From positions 1-64,000 of the forward strand of contig CAVXZK010000016.1 in assembly GCA_963766365.1 (NCBI GenBank): a stretch of 64,000 nt of DNA, in the 5' to 3' direction. Both the position numbers and the translations under genes were made by a program. Below the pieces are notes generated by a model. The model saw only the letters and a program-made list of their open reading frames with translations, had not been told where the DNA came from and did not search any database. Of this stretch, positions 15,074-22,831 are shown in pieces (the first letter of the stretch is position 1; the number at the start of each line of letters is the position of its first letter). The DNA comes from JALORV01 sp963766365 (GTDB taxonomy: Bacteria > Pseudomonadota > Gammaproteobacteria > Burkholderiales > Burkholderiaceae_F).

Positions 15074-17896
15074 ATGCATCGTCAGATCCTGCTCTCGTCG
15101 ACCGGACGCGGGCTCGCAAGCCTCTCGCTCATCGCGCTGCTGTCAGCCTGTGCCACGACGCCCGCGCCGAAGGCGGCGCCTGCAGCCACTTCCGTGTCGG
15201 CGATGCCGACGGCAGCCCCGACGCCGGCTGCGACGACGGCCGCTCCGGGGACGGCACCGGCACCGGCGCGACCGGCGAACGCCACGCCGACGGCACCGCC
15301 CCCCGTGGCCGGTGCGCCAAGACCGTTTGCCGACGTCGTCAAGGACGCGAAGCAGATCGATGGTCTGTTTCCGCTCTGGCAGAAGGACGACAAGACCTGG
15401 ATCGAGATCCCGGCGAACCTGCTCGATAAGCCGTTCTTCCTGTCGATCAACACGAGTCGCGGCATCGGCGAGAAGATGCTGTTCGCCGGCCTGATGGGCA
15501 GCCCTTCGTATACGACCGGCGGGGAATACGTCGGGCAGTTCCGCAAGGCCGCCGGCAACATTCAGCTGCTGGCGCGCAACACGACCTTCATTGCGCGGCC
15601 CGGCTCCCCGGAGGAGCGCGCGGTCCGCAGGTCGTTCTCCGACAGCCTGCTCGGTTCGGCGCCGATCGTCAGTGCACCTCACCCGGAACGCAAGTCGGTG
15701 CTGATCGATGCCAATGCGCTGCTCCTGACCGACATTCCCCGTGCGTCGTACGTGATCGAACGCGGCTACCGCAACTCGTTCTCGTTCGATGCGCGCAATT
15801 CGTTCATCCAGTCCGCCAAGAGCAGTCCGGAACGCACCGTGTTCGATGTCACCGCGCACTACGCGCAGCCGCGCATTCCGGTGCCGCCTCCGCCGCCGCC
15901 GATCCCCGGCGCGCAGCCCGCACCGTTCTATCCGCCACCGGCCGTCATCGAGGACCCGCGCAGCCTGTTCCTTGGCTTCCTGTACACGTTCAGCAAGCTG
16001 CCGGAGCAGCCGATGGCGCCGCGGCTGGCGGATTCGCGCATCGGTCACTTCGCGACGCCGAAAGTCGACTTCAGCGACGAGTCGAAGCTGTCACCGGTGC
16101 GCTTCTACGTGCAGCGCTGGCGCCTGGAGAAGAAGGACCCGGCGGCAGCGCTGTCGGAGCCAGTCAAGCCCATCACCTTCTGGCTGTCGAACGAGATCCC
16201 GGAGAAGCACCGCGAACCGATCCGGCTCGGCATTCTCGAGTGGAACAAGGCGTTCGAGAAGGCGGGCTTCAAGGACGCCATCGTCGTCCGGCAGCAGCCG
16301 GACGATGCGGACTTCGATCTCGGCGAGACGCAGTATTCGTCGGTCCGCTGGATGACGACCGCCACGCCTTCATTCGGCGCGATCGGCCCGTCGCAGGTCG
16401 ATCCGCGCACGGGTGAAATCCTCGACGCGGACATCGGCTGGGACGCCAACATGACGCGCAACGTCCGTGCGTTGAAGACCGAAGGCGTGGTTACCTACCA
16501 ACCGATGTACGACGAAGCGACCGGCAGCATCCGCGTCGAGGCGATCGGCTCGGCCGACGGCAGGCTCTGCAATTACCGCGAGCACGCCGCGCGCGAGGTC
16601 GGTTTCGCCCTGGCCCTGCTCGAGGCACGCGGCGAACTCGACCCCGACAGTCCGGAAGCCGACCAGCTGGTGGCGGACTTCCTCAAGGACATCACGATGC
16701 ATGAAGTGGGCCACACGCTCGGCCTGCGACATAACTTCCGGGCTTCGATCGCGGCGACCCCGCAGCAGTTGTCGAACCGGGGCTACGCGGAGCGCTATGG
16801 ACTGACCGGCTCGGTAATGGAGTACTCGCCGGTCAATCTCTCGCTGAAGAACGAGCCGCAGGGCGCGTACTTCACGCCGACGCTCGGGGCTTACGACTAC
16901 TGGGCCATCGAATACGCCTACAAGCCGATCGCGCCCGAGCAGGAGAGAGCCGAACTGGCCCGCATTGCCGGCCGCGCGGGTGAACCTCAGCTCGCCTTCG
17001 CCACCGACGAAGACGTCGCGTTCTCGATCGACCCGCTGGTCAATCAGATGGATCTCGGCAACGACCCGCTGGGCTTCTACAAGCGTCGCGTCAAGCTGTC
17101 GCAGGAATTGTGGTTGCGGCTCGAGCAGCGTCAGTTGCCGGAGGGTGACAGCTACTCGGTGTTGCGCCGTCGCTTTCTCACTGGCTTCGTCCAGCTCGGC
17201 AGCGCGATGGGGCTCGCGGCGAAGTACGTCGGCGGTTCCGAACTGACGAACGACACGGTGGGCTCGGGCAGGCTGCCGATCACGCCCGTGACTGCCAAGA
17301 AGCAGCGCGAGGCGCTGATGATCATCACCGAGGGACTGTTCCGCAGTGACAGTTTCCGCGTGTCGCCGGACTTCATGCGCAAACTGGCGTCGGATCGTCT
17401 CGAACGCGACGCGCTCTATCTGAGCCGCCCGCAGGGCATCCCGTCGATGGTCGAGCTGGCGCTGCCGGATCGTGTCCTCGCTGTGCAGCGCGACGTACTG
17501 AACCGACTGATGAGCCCGACCGTGGCACGGCGGATCGTCGAGGTCAACGCTCATTCGCCCAAGGGCGGCGAAGTGTTCACGCTCGCCGACCTCTATGGCA
17601 CCGTGCAGGTGGCCATCTGGGAAGAGGCGCGGCGCGGCTCGGACGCCGATGTCATGCGTCGCAACCTGCAGCGCGAACACCTGCGTCGCATGACCGCGGC
17701 GATCGTCGGTTCGTCGGCGGGCTATCCGGCTGACGCACGCGCGCTGATGAGGCGCGACGCGCGCCAGCTGCAGGGCTGGCTCGTCGCCGCCGCTGCGAAG
17801 CCCGGTCTGTCGGCGGAGACGCGCGCGCACTACGTCGAGGCGTCCGAAACACTGGCCGAAGCGCTGAAGGCGTCGATGATGCGCTCGGGGGTCTAG
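15074..17896 (+). CDS. Lipid-anchored zinc metalloprotease of the DUF5117/DUF4953 type
   Basis: This 940-residue protein has a lipoprotein signal (LSACATT) followed by an Ala/Pro/Thr-rich linker of about 60 residues. The catalytic motif HEVGHTLGLRH is at residues 543-553 and matches the metzincin pattern HExxHxxGxxH, with a Met-turn candidate in SVMEYSPVN. The N-terminal half corresponds to DUF5117/5118 regions and contains a polyproline insert (IPVPPPPPPIPGAQPAPF). The ATG at 15074 is preferred because GGAGGG lies eight bases upstream; a GTG at 15038 would disrupt the lipoprotein signal. It is probably periplasmic and membrane-tethered. Its substrate is unknown, and it is not a normal member of the miaB-phoH operon. 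Confidence 0.85.
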   Translation: MHRQILLSSTGRGLASLSLIALLSACATTPAPKAAPAATSVSAMPTAAPTPAATTAAPGTAPAPARPANATPTAPPPVAGAPRPFADVVKDAKQIDGLFPLWQKDDKTWIEIPANLLDKPFFLSINTSRGIGEKMLFAGLMGSPSYTTGGEYVGQFRKAAGNIQLLARNTTFIARPGSPEERAVRRSFSDSLLGSAPIVSAPHPERKSVLIDANALLLTDIPRASYVIERGYRNSFSFDARNSFIQSAKSSPERTVFDVTAHYAQPRIPVPPPPPPIPGAQPAPFYPPPAVIEDPRSLFLGFLYTFSKLPEQPMAPRLADSRIGHFATPKVDFSDESKLSPVRFYVQRWRLEKKDPAAALSEPVKPITFWLSNEIPEKHREPIRLGILEWNKAFEKAGFKDAIVVRQQPDDADFDLGETQYSSVRWMTTATPSFGAIGPSQVDPRTGEILDADIGWDANMTRNVRALKTEGVVTYQPMYDEATGSIRVEAIGSADGRLCNYREHAAREVGFALALLEARGELDPDSPEADQLVADFLKDITMHEVGHTLGLRHNFRASIAATPQQLSNRGYAERYGLTGSVMEYSPVNLSLKNEPQGAYFTPTLGAYDYWAIEYAYKPIAPEQERAELARIAGRAGEPQLAFATDEDVAFSIDPLVNQMDLGNDPLGFYKRRVKLSQELWLRLEQRQLPEGDSYSVLRRRFLTGFVQLGSAMGLAAKYVGGSELTNDTVGSGRLPITPVTAKKQREALMIITEGLFRSDSFRVSPDFMRKLASDRLERDALYLSRPQGIPSMVELALPDRVLAVQRDVLNRLMSPTVARRIVEVNAHSPKGGEVFTLADLYGTVQVAIWEEARRGSDADVMRRNLQREHLRRMTAAIVGSSAGYPADARALMRRDARQLQGWLVAAAAKPGLSAETRAHYVEASETLAEALKASMMRSGV

Positions 17897-17905
17897 ACTC
17901 GTCAC

Positions 17906-18941
17906 GTGACACGACGCAGCAGCACCGCAAGAAAGGTCCTGACGTTCGAGACGGACGCGGATAACGACGACCTGGCGAACGTCACCGGGCCGCTCGATGC
18001 CAATCTGCGGCAGGTCGAGACCGAGCTCGATGTCGCGATCGCGCGGCGCGGGCATCAGTTTCGCGTCGAGGGCTCATCGGAAAGTGCTCAGGCGGGGGTT
18101 GCGGTCCTCGAGCATTTCCTCGAGCGCGCGCGCAACACCGGACGTCCCATCTCCGTCGACGACATCCAGCTCTACTTCGTGGAGCAGCGCGGCTTGCGCG
18201 GCGAACACCGGCCGATGGTCGAAGGCGCCGAGGGCCAGCCGCAACTTGCATACGCGCCGGCCCGACCTGCACGGACGTACATCACGCCAGCGCGACTACA
18301 TCAGCGCGATGCTGGGGCACGACATCACCTTCGGGATCGGCCCGGCCGGTACCGGCAAGACCTACCTGGCCGTGGCGGCGGCGGTCGATGCGCTCGAGCG
18401 CGATATCGTCAAGCGCATCGTGCTGACCCGTCCGGCTGTCGAAGCCGGCGAGCGGCTCGGCTTTCTTCCCGGCGACCTGGCGCAGAAGGTCGATCCCTAC
18501 CTGCGGCCGCTGTACGACGCGCTGTTCGACCTGCTCGGGTTCGACAAGACGCAGCGGCTGCTCGAGCGGCAGACGATCGAGATCGCGCCGCTCGCCTACA
18601 TGCGCGGCCGCACGCTGAACCAGGCCTTTGTCATTCTCGACGAGGCGCAGAACACGACGCGCGAACAGATGAAGATGTTCCTCACCCGCATCGGCTTCGG
18701 CTCCAAGGCCGTGGTCACGGGGGACATCACGCAGATCGACCTGCCGCGCGGCACCGCGAGCGGGCTGATCGAGGCGCAGCACGTGCTCGCCGAGGTTCGC
18801 GGAGTCGCGTTCACCTACTTCACGGCCGCGGACGTCGTGCGCCATCCGCTGGTCGGCCGCATCGTCGAGGCCTACGAGGCTGCCGAGGCGCGCGCCGAAG
18901 CCGCCGGTGACGACAGCACGGCGCGGCGGCGCCGCGCCTGA
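17906..18941 (+). CDS. phoH: PhoH-like NTPase, with a single frameshift
   Basis: This is a PhoH/YbeZ family P-loop NTPase that works with YbeY in rRNA metabolism. The N-terminal RNA-binding-like part runs in one frame from a GTG (VTRRSSTARKVLTFETDAD). The ATPase core is in the next frame, starting near LHTRRPDLHGRT and containing GPAGTGKTYLA (Walker A), FVILDEAQN (Walker B) and VVTGDITQIDLP. The switch lies at about 18235-18250 and is explained by one extra base. The last codons overlap the ybeY start. It is otherwise intact and of normal length, so a sequencing error is likely. Confidence 0.9.
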
Positions 18942-19375
18942 TGCCGTCGCTGCAACTCAGCATCCAGGGACACGGTCGCTTTGCCGGATTGCCCGCACGG
19001 GCGACGCTCGCACGCTGGATCGCCGCGACCCTTGATCGCGATGCGCAGATCGTCCTGCGCTTCGTCGATGCGCGCGAGGGGCGGCGGCTCAACCGCGAGT
19101 TCCGCGGCAAGGACTACGCCACCGATGTGCTGACTTTCGCCTACGAGCGGGCGCCGGCCGTACGGGCCGACATCGTCGTCTGCCCCGCCGTGGTCAGGAA
19201 GGCGACGCGGTCGCTGCGTCGTCCGCTGCGCGAGCGCCTCGCCCATCTGGTCGTGCATGCGAGCCTGCACGCGCTGGGCCACGAACATCACCGCCCGGCT
19301 GCGGCGCGGGTCATGGAAGCTCGCGAGGTGGCCATTCTTGCGCGGCTGGGCTTCGCCGATCCCTACCTGAGCTAG
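18941..19375 (+). CDS. ybeY: Endoribonuclease YbeY
   Basis: This zinc-dependent RNase takes part in 16S rRNA 3'-end maturation and 70S quality control. The metal site is the H-x3-H-x5-H pattern in VVHASLHALGHEH. Upstream is LNREFRGKDYATDVLTFAY, the other conserved block. The 144-residue length is typical. It directly follows phoH with a one-base overlap, the usual pairing. Its stop interlocks in CTAG with the convergent 3' fragment of the interrupted lipoprotein gene. Confidence 0.94.
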   Translation: MPSLQLSIQGHGRFAGLPARATLARWIAATLDRDAQIVLRFVDAREGRRLNREFRGKDYATDVLTFAYERAPAVRADIVVCPAVVRKATRSLRRPLRERLAHLVVHASLHALGHEHHRPAAARVMEAREVAILARLGFADPYLS

Positions 19376-19647
19376 CGCGGGGAGGCAGGAGGCGCCGGGG
19401 TGGGCGCGGGGCGAACGGCATTCGGATCGTATCCGGGCGGCAAGTCAAGCCGGATCTTCGGATCACGCGGCGCGCGCTCGCGGAAGGCCTTCACTTCGCC
19501 GTGCAGGCTCGAGATCATCATGTTGACGGCCTGCTCGAAGCTCTGGGTGCGCGCCGCGCGCGAGGTCTCGGTGAATCCGATCATCGTCGCGCTGCCCTTG
19601 ACGTTGGACGTGCCCGCGGCGCGCATCAGCAGGTGACGGCTCCTGAC
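19372..19647 (-). pseudogene. 3' fragment of IS-interrupted lipoprotein gene
   Basis: The last 91 codons plus stop of a lipoprotein gene whose 5' part lies at 21134-21664. The fragment reads VRSRHLLMRAAGTSNVKGSA and continues with an amphipathic helix (FEQAVNMMISSLHGEVKAFRE) and a Pro-rich tail. Joined to the 5' fragment it gives a continuous 268-residue protein (AVFD followed by VRSRHLL). It has no start of its own and should not be translated unless from inside the element. The family is discussed at the 5' fragment. Confidence 0.75.
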
Positions 19648-19663
19648 CAAACTGCGCGTCAAG

Positions 19664-19685
19664 CCTCGGCCTTCAGGGCGGGGAA
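19664..19685 (+). repeat. Left-end hairpin of the IS element
   Basis: CCTCGGCC, loop TTCA, GGGCGGGG forms an 8-pair stem with one mismatch and one G-T pair. Its first half is identical to the right-end hairpin, which supports it as the subterminal palindrome recognised by a Y1 transposase. Confidence 0.5.
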
Positions 19686-19726
19686 GGAAAGCGCGACCGG
19701 GCGGCGGTTCGATGCCGCTGCCCGGC

Positions 19727-19806
19727 CTATTTCGCTGGTGTGGCCTGCTGTTCGATGTACTGGCGCACCACCGAGATGGGCGCCCCGCCGCAAGAAGCGG
19801 CGATAT
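19727..19806 (-). pseudogene. Remnant of IS200-type Y1 transposase (tnpA) C-terminus
   Basis: On the minus strand this stretch encodes IAASCGGAPISVVRQYIEQQ followed by ATPAK and a stop. This matches the conserved C-terminal tail of IS200/IS605 TnpA proteins (GGAP...I.QYIE.Q). The HUH motif and catalytic tyrosine region are absent; the sequence stops about ten bases before the tnpB start. The divergent tnpA/tnpB layout is that of IS605-type elements. The copy therefore cannot supply its own transposase. Confidence 0.7.
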
Positions 19807-19815
19807 ACTGTGAAA

Positions 19816-21072
19816 ATGTACAGTATCAAGGCGTACCGCTTCCGACTACGCACTCGACCGGCAGTCGAGTCGCGGTTGCGCCGCTTCGCCGGTCAGGGCC
19901 GCTGGGTTTGGTGCCGCGCCTTGGCCGAGCAGCGCGCGCGACACGCGCGCGGCGAGAAGTACGCCGGCTACTGTGAGATGTGCAGGTGGCTCACGGCCTG
20001 GCGCAACGATCCGGACACCGCTTGGCTGGCCGAAGGGCCTATCCATCCGCAGCAGCAGGTGCTGCGCCGGCTCGATGAGGCGTTCCGGCGCTTGTTCGCC
20101 AAGACCGGCGGCTTTCCCTCGTTCAAGCGCCGCGGCGCGGAGCCGGGCATCCGCTTTCCAGACCCGAAGCAGTTTGCGATCGATTCGACCAACGGCCGCA
20201 TCAAGCTGCCCAAGCTCGGGTGGATACGCCTGCGCATGAGCCAGCCGGTCGCCGGTGAGCCGCGCAACGTGAGTATCACGCGTGAAGGGGCAAAGTGGTT
20301 CGCCTCCATTCAGGTCGAGACCCGCGAGACCGTAGAGGCGCTCGGTATTGCGCCGACGCTGGGAATCGACTTGGGCCTGGCGCAATTCGCGGCGATGAGC
20401 GACGGCCAGACCATCGCGCCGCTCAAGGCGCTGGCCAAGCAGCAGGTGCGCCTGAAGCGCTATCAGCGCGCAGTGTCGCGCAAGAAGAAAGGATCTGCCA
20501 ACCGCCGCAAGGCGGTGGCCCGGCTGGTCAATCTGCACCGACGCATCGCGCATCAGCGCTGCGACTGGCTGCACAAGCTCACGACAGGCTTGGCCGACCA
20601 GCACCCGGTCATCGCGCTGGAAGACCTGCGCATCAAGAACCTGTCGGCCTCGGCGAAAGGCACGGTCGAGGCGCCGGGCAAGAATGTCCGGCAGAAAGCC
20701 GGTCTGAACCGCGGCATCCTTGATGCCGCCTGGGGCGAGTTCGCCCGCCAACTCGACTACAAGCTCGAGTGGCGAGGCGGCCGGGTCGTTCTGGTCAATC
20801 CTGCCTACACGAGCCGAACGTGTCTCATCTGCGGCCACGAGTCGCCCGAGAACAGAAAGACGCAGAGCGTCTTTAGCTGTGTGGTCTGTGGCCACATGGA
20901 GAACGCGGATGTGCACGCCGCGAAGAACATCTTGGCCGCGGGGCACGCGGTCTGGTCGAGCGAAAGCGCGACCATTGCCTGTGGAGGAGAGGTCAGTCGC
21001 GCCTCGGTCGCAAGACCGAAGCGCGCAGCTCCGTCGAAGCAGGAACCCACCGAGGCGAGCCTGGCGCGATGA
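19816..21072 (+). CDS. tnpB: TnpB, RuvC-like RNA-guided endonuclease of IS605 family
   Basis: TnpB proteins are guide-RNA-directed DNA nucleases related to Cas12. This 418-residue copy has the N-terminal region starting MYSIKAYRFR, then a RuvC fold with D185 (GIDLGLAQF), E269 (ALEDLRIKN) and D365 (ENADVHAAKN). The zinc ribbon has C336/C339 and C355/C358 (CLICG, CVVCG). All catalytic positions are present and the frame is clean, so it is probably functional. The ATG at 19816 begins the family N-terminus; a GTG two codons earlier is possible. The stop codon lies inside a strong hairpin that should belong to its guide RNA. Confidence 0.92.
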   Translation: MYSIKAYRFRLRTRPAVESRLRRFAGQGRWVWCRALAEQRARHARGEKYAGYCEMCRWLTAWRNDPDTAWLAEGPIHPQQQVLRRLDEAFRRLFAKTGGFPSFKRRGAEPGIRFPDPKQFAIDSTNGRIKLPKLGWIRLRMSQPVAGEPRNVSITREGAKWFASIQVETRETVEALGIAPTLGIDLGLAQFAAMSDGQTIAPLKALAKQQVRLKRYQRAVSRKKKGSANRRKAVARLVNLHRRIAHQRCDWLHKLTTGLADQHPVIALEDLRIKNLSASAKGTVEAPGKNVRQKAGLNRGILDAAWGEFARQLDYKLEWRGGRVVLVNPAYTSRTCLICGHESPENRKTQSVFSCVVCGHMENADVHAAKNILAAGHAVWSSESATIACGGEVSRASVARPKRAAPSKQEPTEASLAR

Positions 21073-21153
21073 AACCGTCATCGCGCCAGGCCGCGGTAGG
21101 AATCCTCGGCCTTCAGGCCGCGGAGGATGTCAAATCGAACACCGCCGTTTCGA
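21000..21153 (+). ncRNA. Predicted TnpB guide RNA (omega RNA): 3' scaffold plus guide
   Basis: TnpB elements encode a guide RNA that overlaps the 3' end of tnpB and the right end, with the guide taken from flanking DNA. Here a perfect 14-base stem with a 5-base loop (21059-21091) covers the tnpB stop, and a second hairpin (21103-21127, loop TTCA) ends just before the TCAA tip. The guide would start at 21134 with ATCGAACACCGCCGTTT, which is lipoprotein-gene sequence read in antisense. The 5' limit is a rough guess. Structure is seen; the RNA itself is inferred from the family. Confidence 0.5.
21059..21091 (+). repeat. Perfect 14-bp stem-loop over the tnpB stop codon
   Basis: GCCTGGCGCGATGA and TCATCGCGCCAGGC are exact reverse complements separated by AACCG. 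The stop codon TGA is at 21070-21072 inside the left arm. Such a long perfect stem is unusual in coding DNA and fits a structured RNA scaffold. Confidence 0.8.
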
Positions 21154-21664
21154 CGGCGGTCATCACGTCGTAACGGTCGCCGTGGATCACATAGGCGCCG
21201 ACCAGCGTCCAGTACAGCATCGACCATTCGCTGGCGTCGGCGTGCTGCACCTGGTCGTAGGAAATCAGCGCGATCACGTCGAGCCGCAGCAGCGAGGCCA
21301 CGCGATCCAGGTTCGCGAAGCCGCCACCGGGTTCGAGATACAGCGACGGCACCGCTTCGATCTGGCTGATGAACGGGTACTTCGCGAAGGCATCGCGGAC
21401 GAGGCCGGCGAGCCGCAGCCGCTCGCTCTCCGGCAACCGGAAGGTCGGGTCGGCCGTGTCCGGGACGAACGCGACGCCGATGCGGAACGGCACCTTGATG
21501 ACCGCGACGGTGTCCGAGGGCGGCGGGACTTCCTGCGACCCCGGGTAAAGGAACGAAACGACGGAGGCCACCTGGCGCTGCCTGTTCGATTTCTCGTACG
21601 AAGCGCAGGCGGTCAACGCCAGGGCAACCGACACCAGCAGGACGGCTCCTAGACTGCGACGCAT
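21134..21664 (-). pseudogene. 5' fragment of IS-interrupted lipoprotein gene (rhombotarget-lipoprotein-like)
   Basis: The fragment encodes 177 residues starting with a lipoprotein signal (LLVSVALALTACAS). The ATG at 21664 has a good ribosome site (GAGGTGG, four-base gap); a TTG precedes it. The mature part includes PVFRIGVAF-like and LPESERLRLAGLVRDAFAKYPF segments and GDRYDVMTAVETAVFD, after which the IS begins. Together with 19372-19647 it makes a 268-residue protein. The pattern resembles the family annotated as rhombotarget lipoprotein, but I hold that name loosely. As it stands the product would run a few codons into the IS (LTSSAA) and stop. Confidence 0.7.
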
Positions 21665-21898
21665 CAATCCACCTCGAATGGACAGCGAGTGATTTCACTT
21701 TCTGCGCTCAGCACAGCGCCGTATTGACGACTCGCAAGCTCAAAGCATCGGCCGCGAGTGAACACTGACATACCGTTTGCCCAGGCGTTGCACGCTGGCG
21801 TGATCGCGTCACGCCTTTCGGGAAGGCGCTCGTGTATTCTGGATTCGTCGCCACTTGAGGGCGGCTCGGCAACCGTCCCGCCGACCCGCCCCCGATCG

Positions 21899-22795
21899 AT
21901 GTCAGACCCTGTACCCGGCGCCTCCGGCCGCCGTCACAAAGCCAAGTCCCTGCTCGAACGCCTGTCCGCGTTCATCTTCCGCGAACCCGAGAACCGCGAG
22001 GAACTGCTCGAGGCGTTGCACGACGCCCATGAGCGCAACCTCATGGACGCCGACGCGATGTCGATGATCGAGGGCGTGCTGCAGGTCTCCGAACTGCGCG
22101 CCCGCGACCTGATGATCCCGAGCGCACAAATGGACGTGGTGGACATCTCGGAGCCCCCAGCAACGTGGATTCCATTCGTCATCGAAACGGCTCATTCGCG
22201 GTTTCCGGTGATCGACGGCAGCCGTGACCAGGTGATCGGCATCCTGCTCGCGAAGGACCTGCTTCGCTACTACACCGAGTCGAACTTCGACGTGCGCGCC
22301 AGTTTGCGGCCAGCGGTGTTCATCCCGGAGAGCAAGCCGCTCAACGTGCTGCTGCGCGACTTCCGCGCGAACCGCAATCACATTGCAATCGTCGTCGACG
22401 AGTACGGCGGCGTGGCCGGCCTGATCACTATCGAAGACGTGCTCGAGCAGATCGTCGGCGACATCGAGGACGAATACGATTTCGACGACAACGAGGACGC
22501 GATCATCGCCGAAGAGGGTGGTCGCTACCGCGTGAAGGGACTCACCGAGATCACGCAGTTCAACGAAACCTTCGGCACGCACTACCCAAAAGACGGGTTC
22601 GACACCGTCGGCGGACTCGTCACGCACGGGCTCGGTCGCGTGCCGAAGCGCGGCGACGCGATCGAGATCGGCGAGATGCGCTTCGAGGTCCTGCGCGCCG
22701 ACGCGCGGCAGGCGCATCTGTTCCTGGTGAGCCGGGTGCCGAAGACCGTGGTCCAGGAATTCCTCGAGGACAACCAACAACGCCATCCGGCCTGA
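21899..22795 (+). CDS. corC: CorC/HlyC family CBS-domain transporter-associated protein
   Basis: This cytoplasmic YbeX/CorC protein of 298 residues is linked to magnesium/cobalt efflux and ribosome fitness. Two CBS domains lie at about residues 70-190 (LMIPSAQMDVVDI, GILLAKDLL, NHIAIVVDEYGGVAGLITIEDVLEQIVGDIEDE). The C-terminal CorC_HlyC domain runs from about residue 205. The ATG at 21899 is chosen because homology begins at MSDPVPG; a longer GTG start at 21758 would add an unconserved tail. It is part of the ybeZYX-lnt arrangement, split here from ybeY by the lipoprotein gene and IS. Confidence 0.9.
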   Translation: MSDPVPGASGRRHKAKSLLERLSAFIFREPENREELLEALHDAHERNLMDADAMSMIEGVLQVSELRARDLMIPSAQMDVVDISEPPATWIPFVIETAHSRFPVIDGSRDQVIGILLAKDLLRYYTESNFDVRASLRPAVFIPESKPLNVLLRDFRANRNHIAIVVDEYGGVAGLITIEDVLEQIVGDIEDEYDFDDNEDAIIAEEGGRYRVKGLTEITQFNETFGTHYPKDGFDTVGGLVTHGLGRVPKRGDAIEIGEMRFEVLRADARQAHLFLVSRVPKTVVQEFLEDNQQRHPA

Positions 22796-22831
22796 CGACG
22801 AGCGCACGCTCGTCGGTCTGTCTGCATTCAC

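Larger units (their letters stand above)
19648..21133 (+). mobile_element. IS200/IS605-type insertion (tnpB element with tnpA remnant)
   Basis: A 1486-base element sits inside a lipoprotein gene. Evidence for the ends is threefold. Removal of exactly this stretch restores an open frame (531 + 276 bases, both multiples of three). The right tip is TCAA, as in IS605-family right cleavage sites. Both ends share CCTCGGCCTTCAGG (19664-19677 and 21104-21117) within imperfect hairpins. No target duplication is seen, as expected for this family. The left flank reads CTGAC, resembling the TTGAC/TTGAT/TTAC targets of relatives. It contains an intact tnpB and only the 3' end of a divergent tnpA. The ends could be off by a few bases, since a 19638-21129 solution is also in frame. 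Confidence 0.82.

Noticed and set aside
15850..15960. A tandem repeat in the polyproline part of the metalloprotease
   Set aside because: It is a short low-complexity coding run, not a regular DNA repeat.
16370..18055. A 561-codon open frame on the - strand
   Set aside because: It is antisense to the metalloprotease and phoH genes, which carry diagnostic motifs. There is no ribosome site or homology.
18230..18255. Programmed ribosomal frameshifting in phoH
   Set aside because: No slippery heptamer, Shine-Dalgarno-like stimulator or downstream structure is evident, and phoH is not known to use this.
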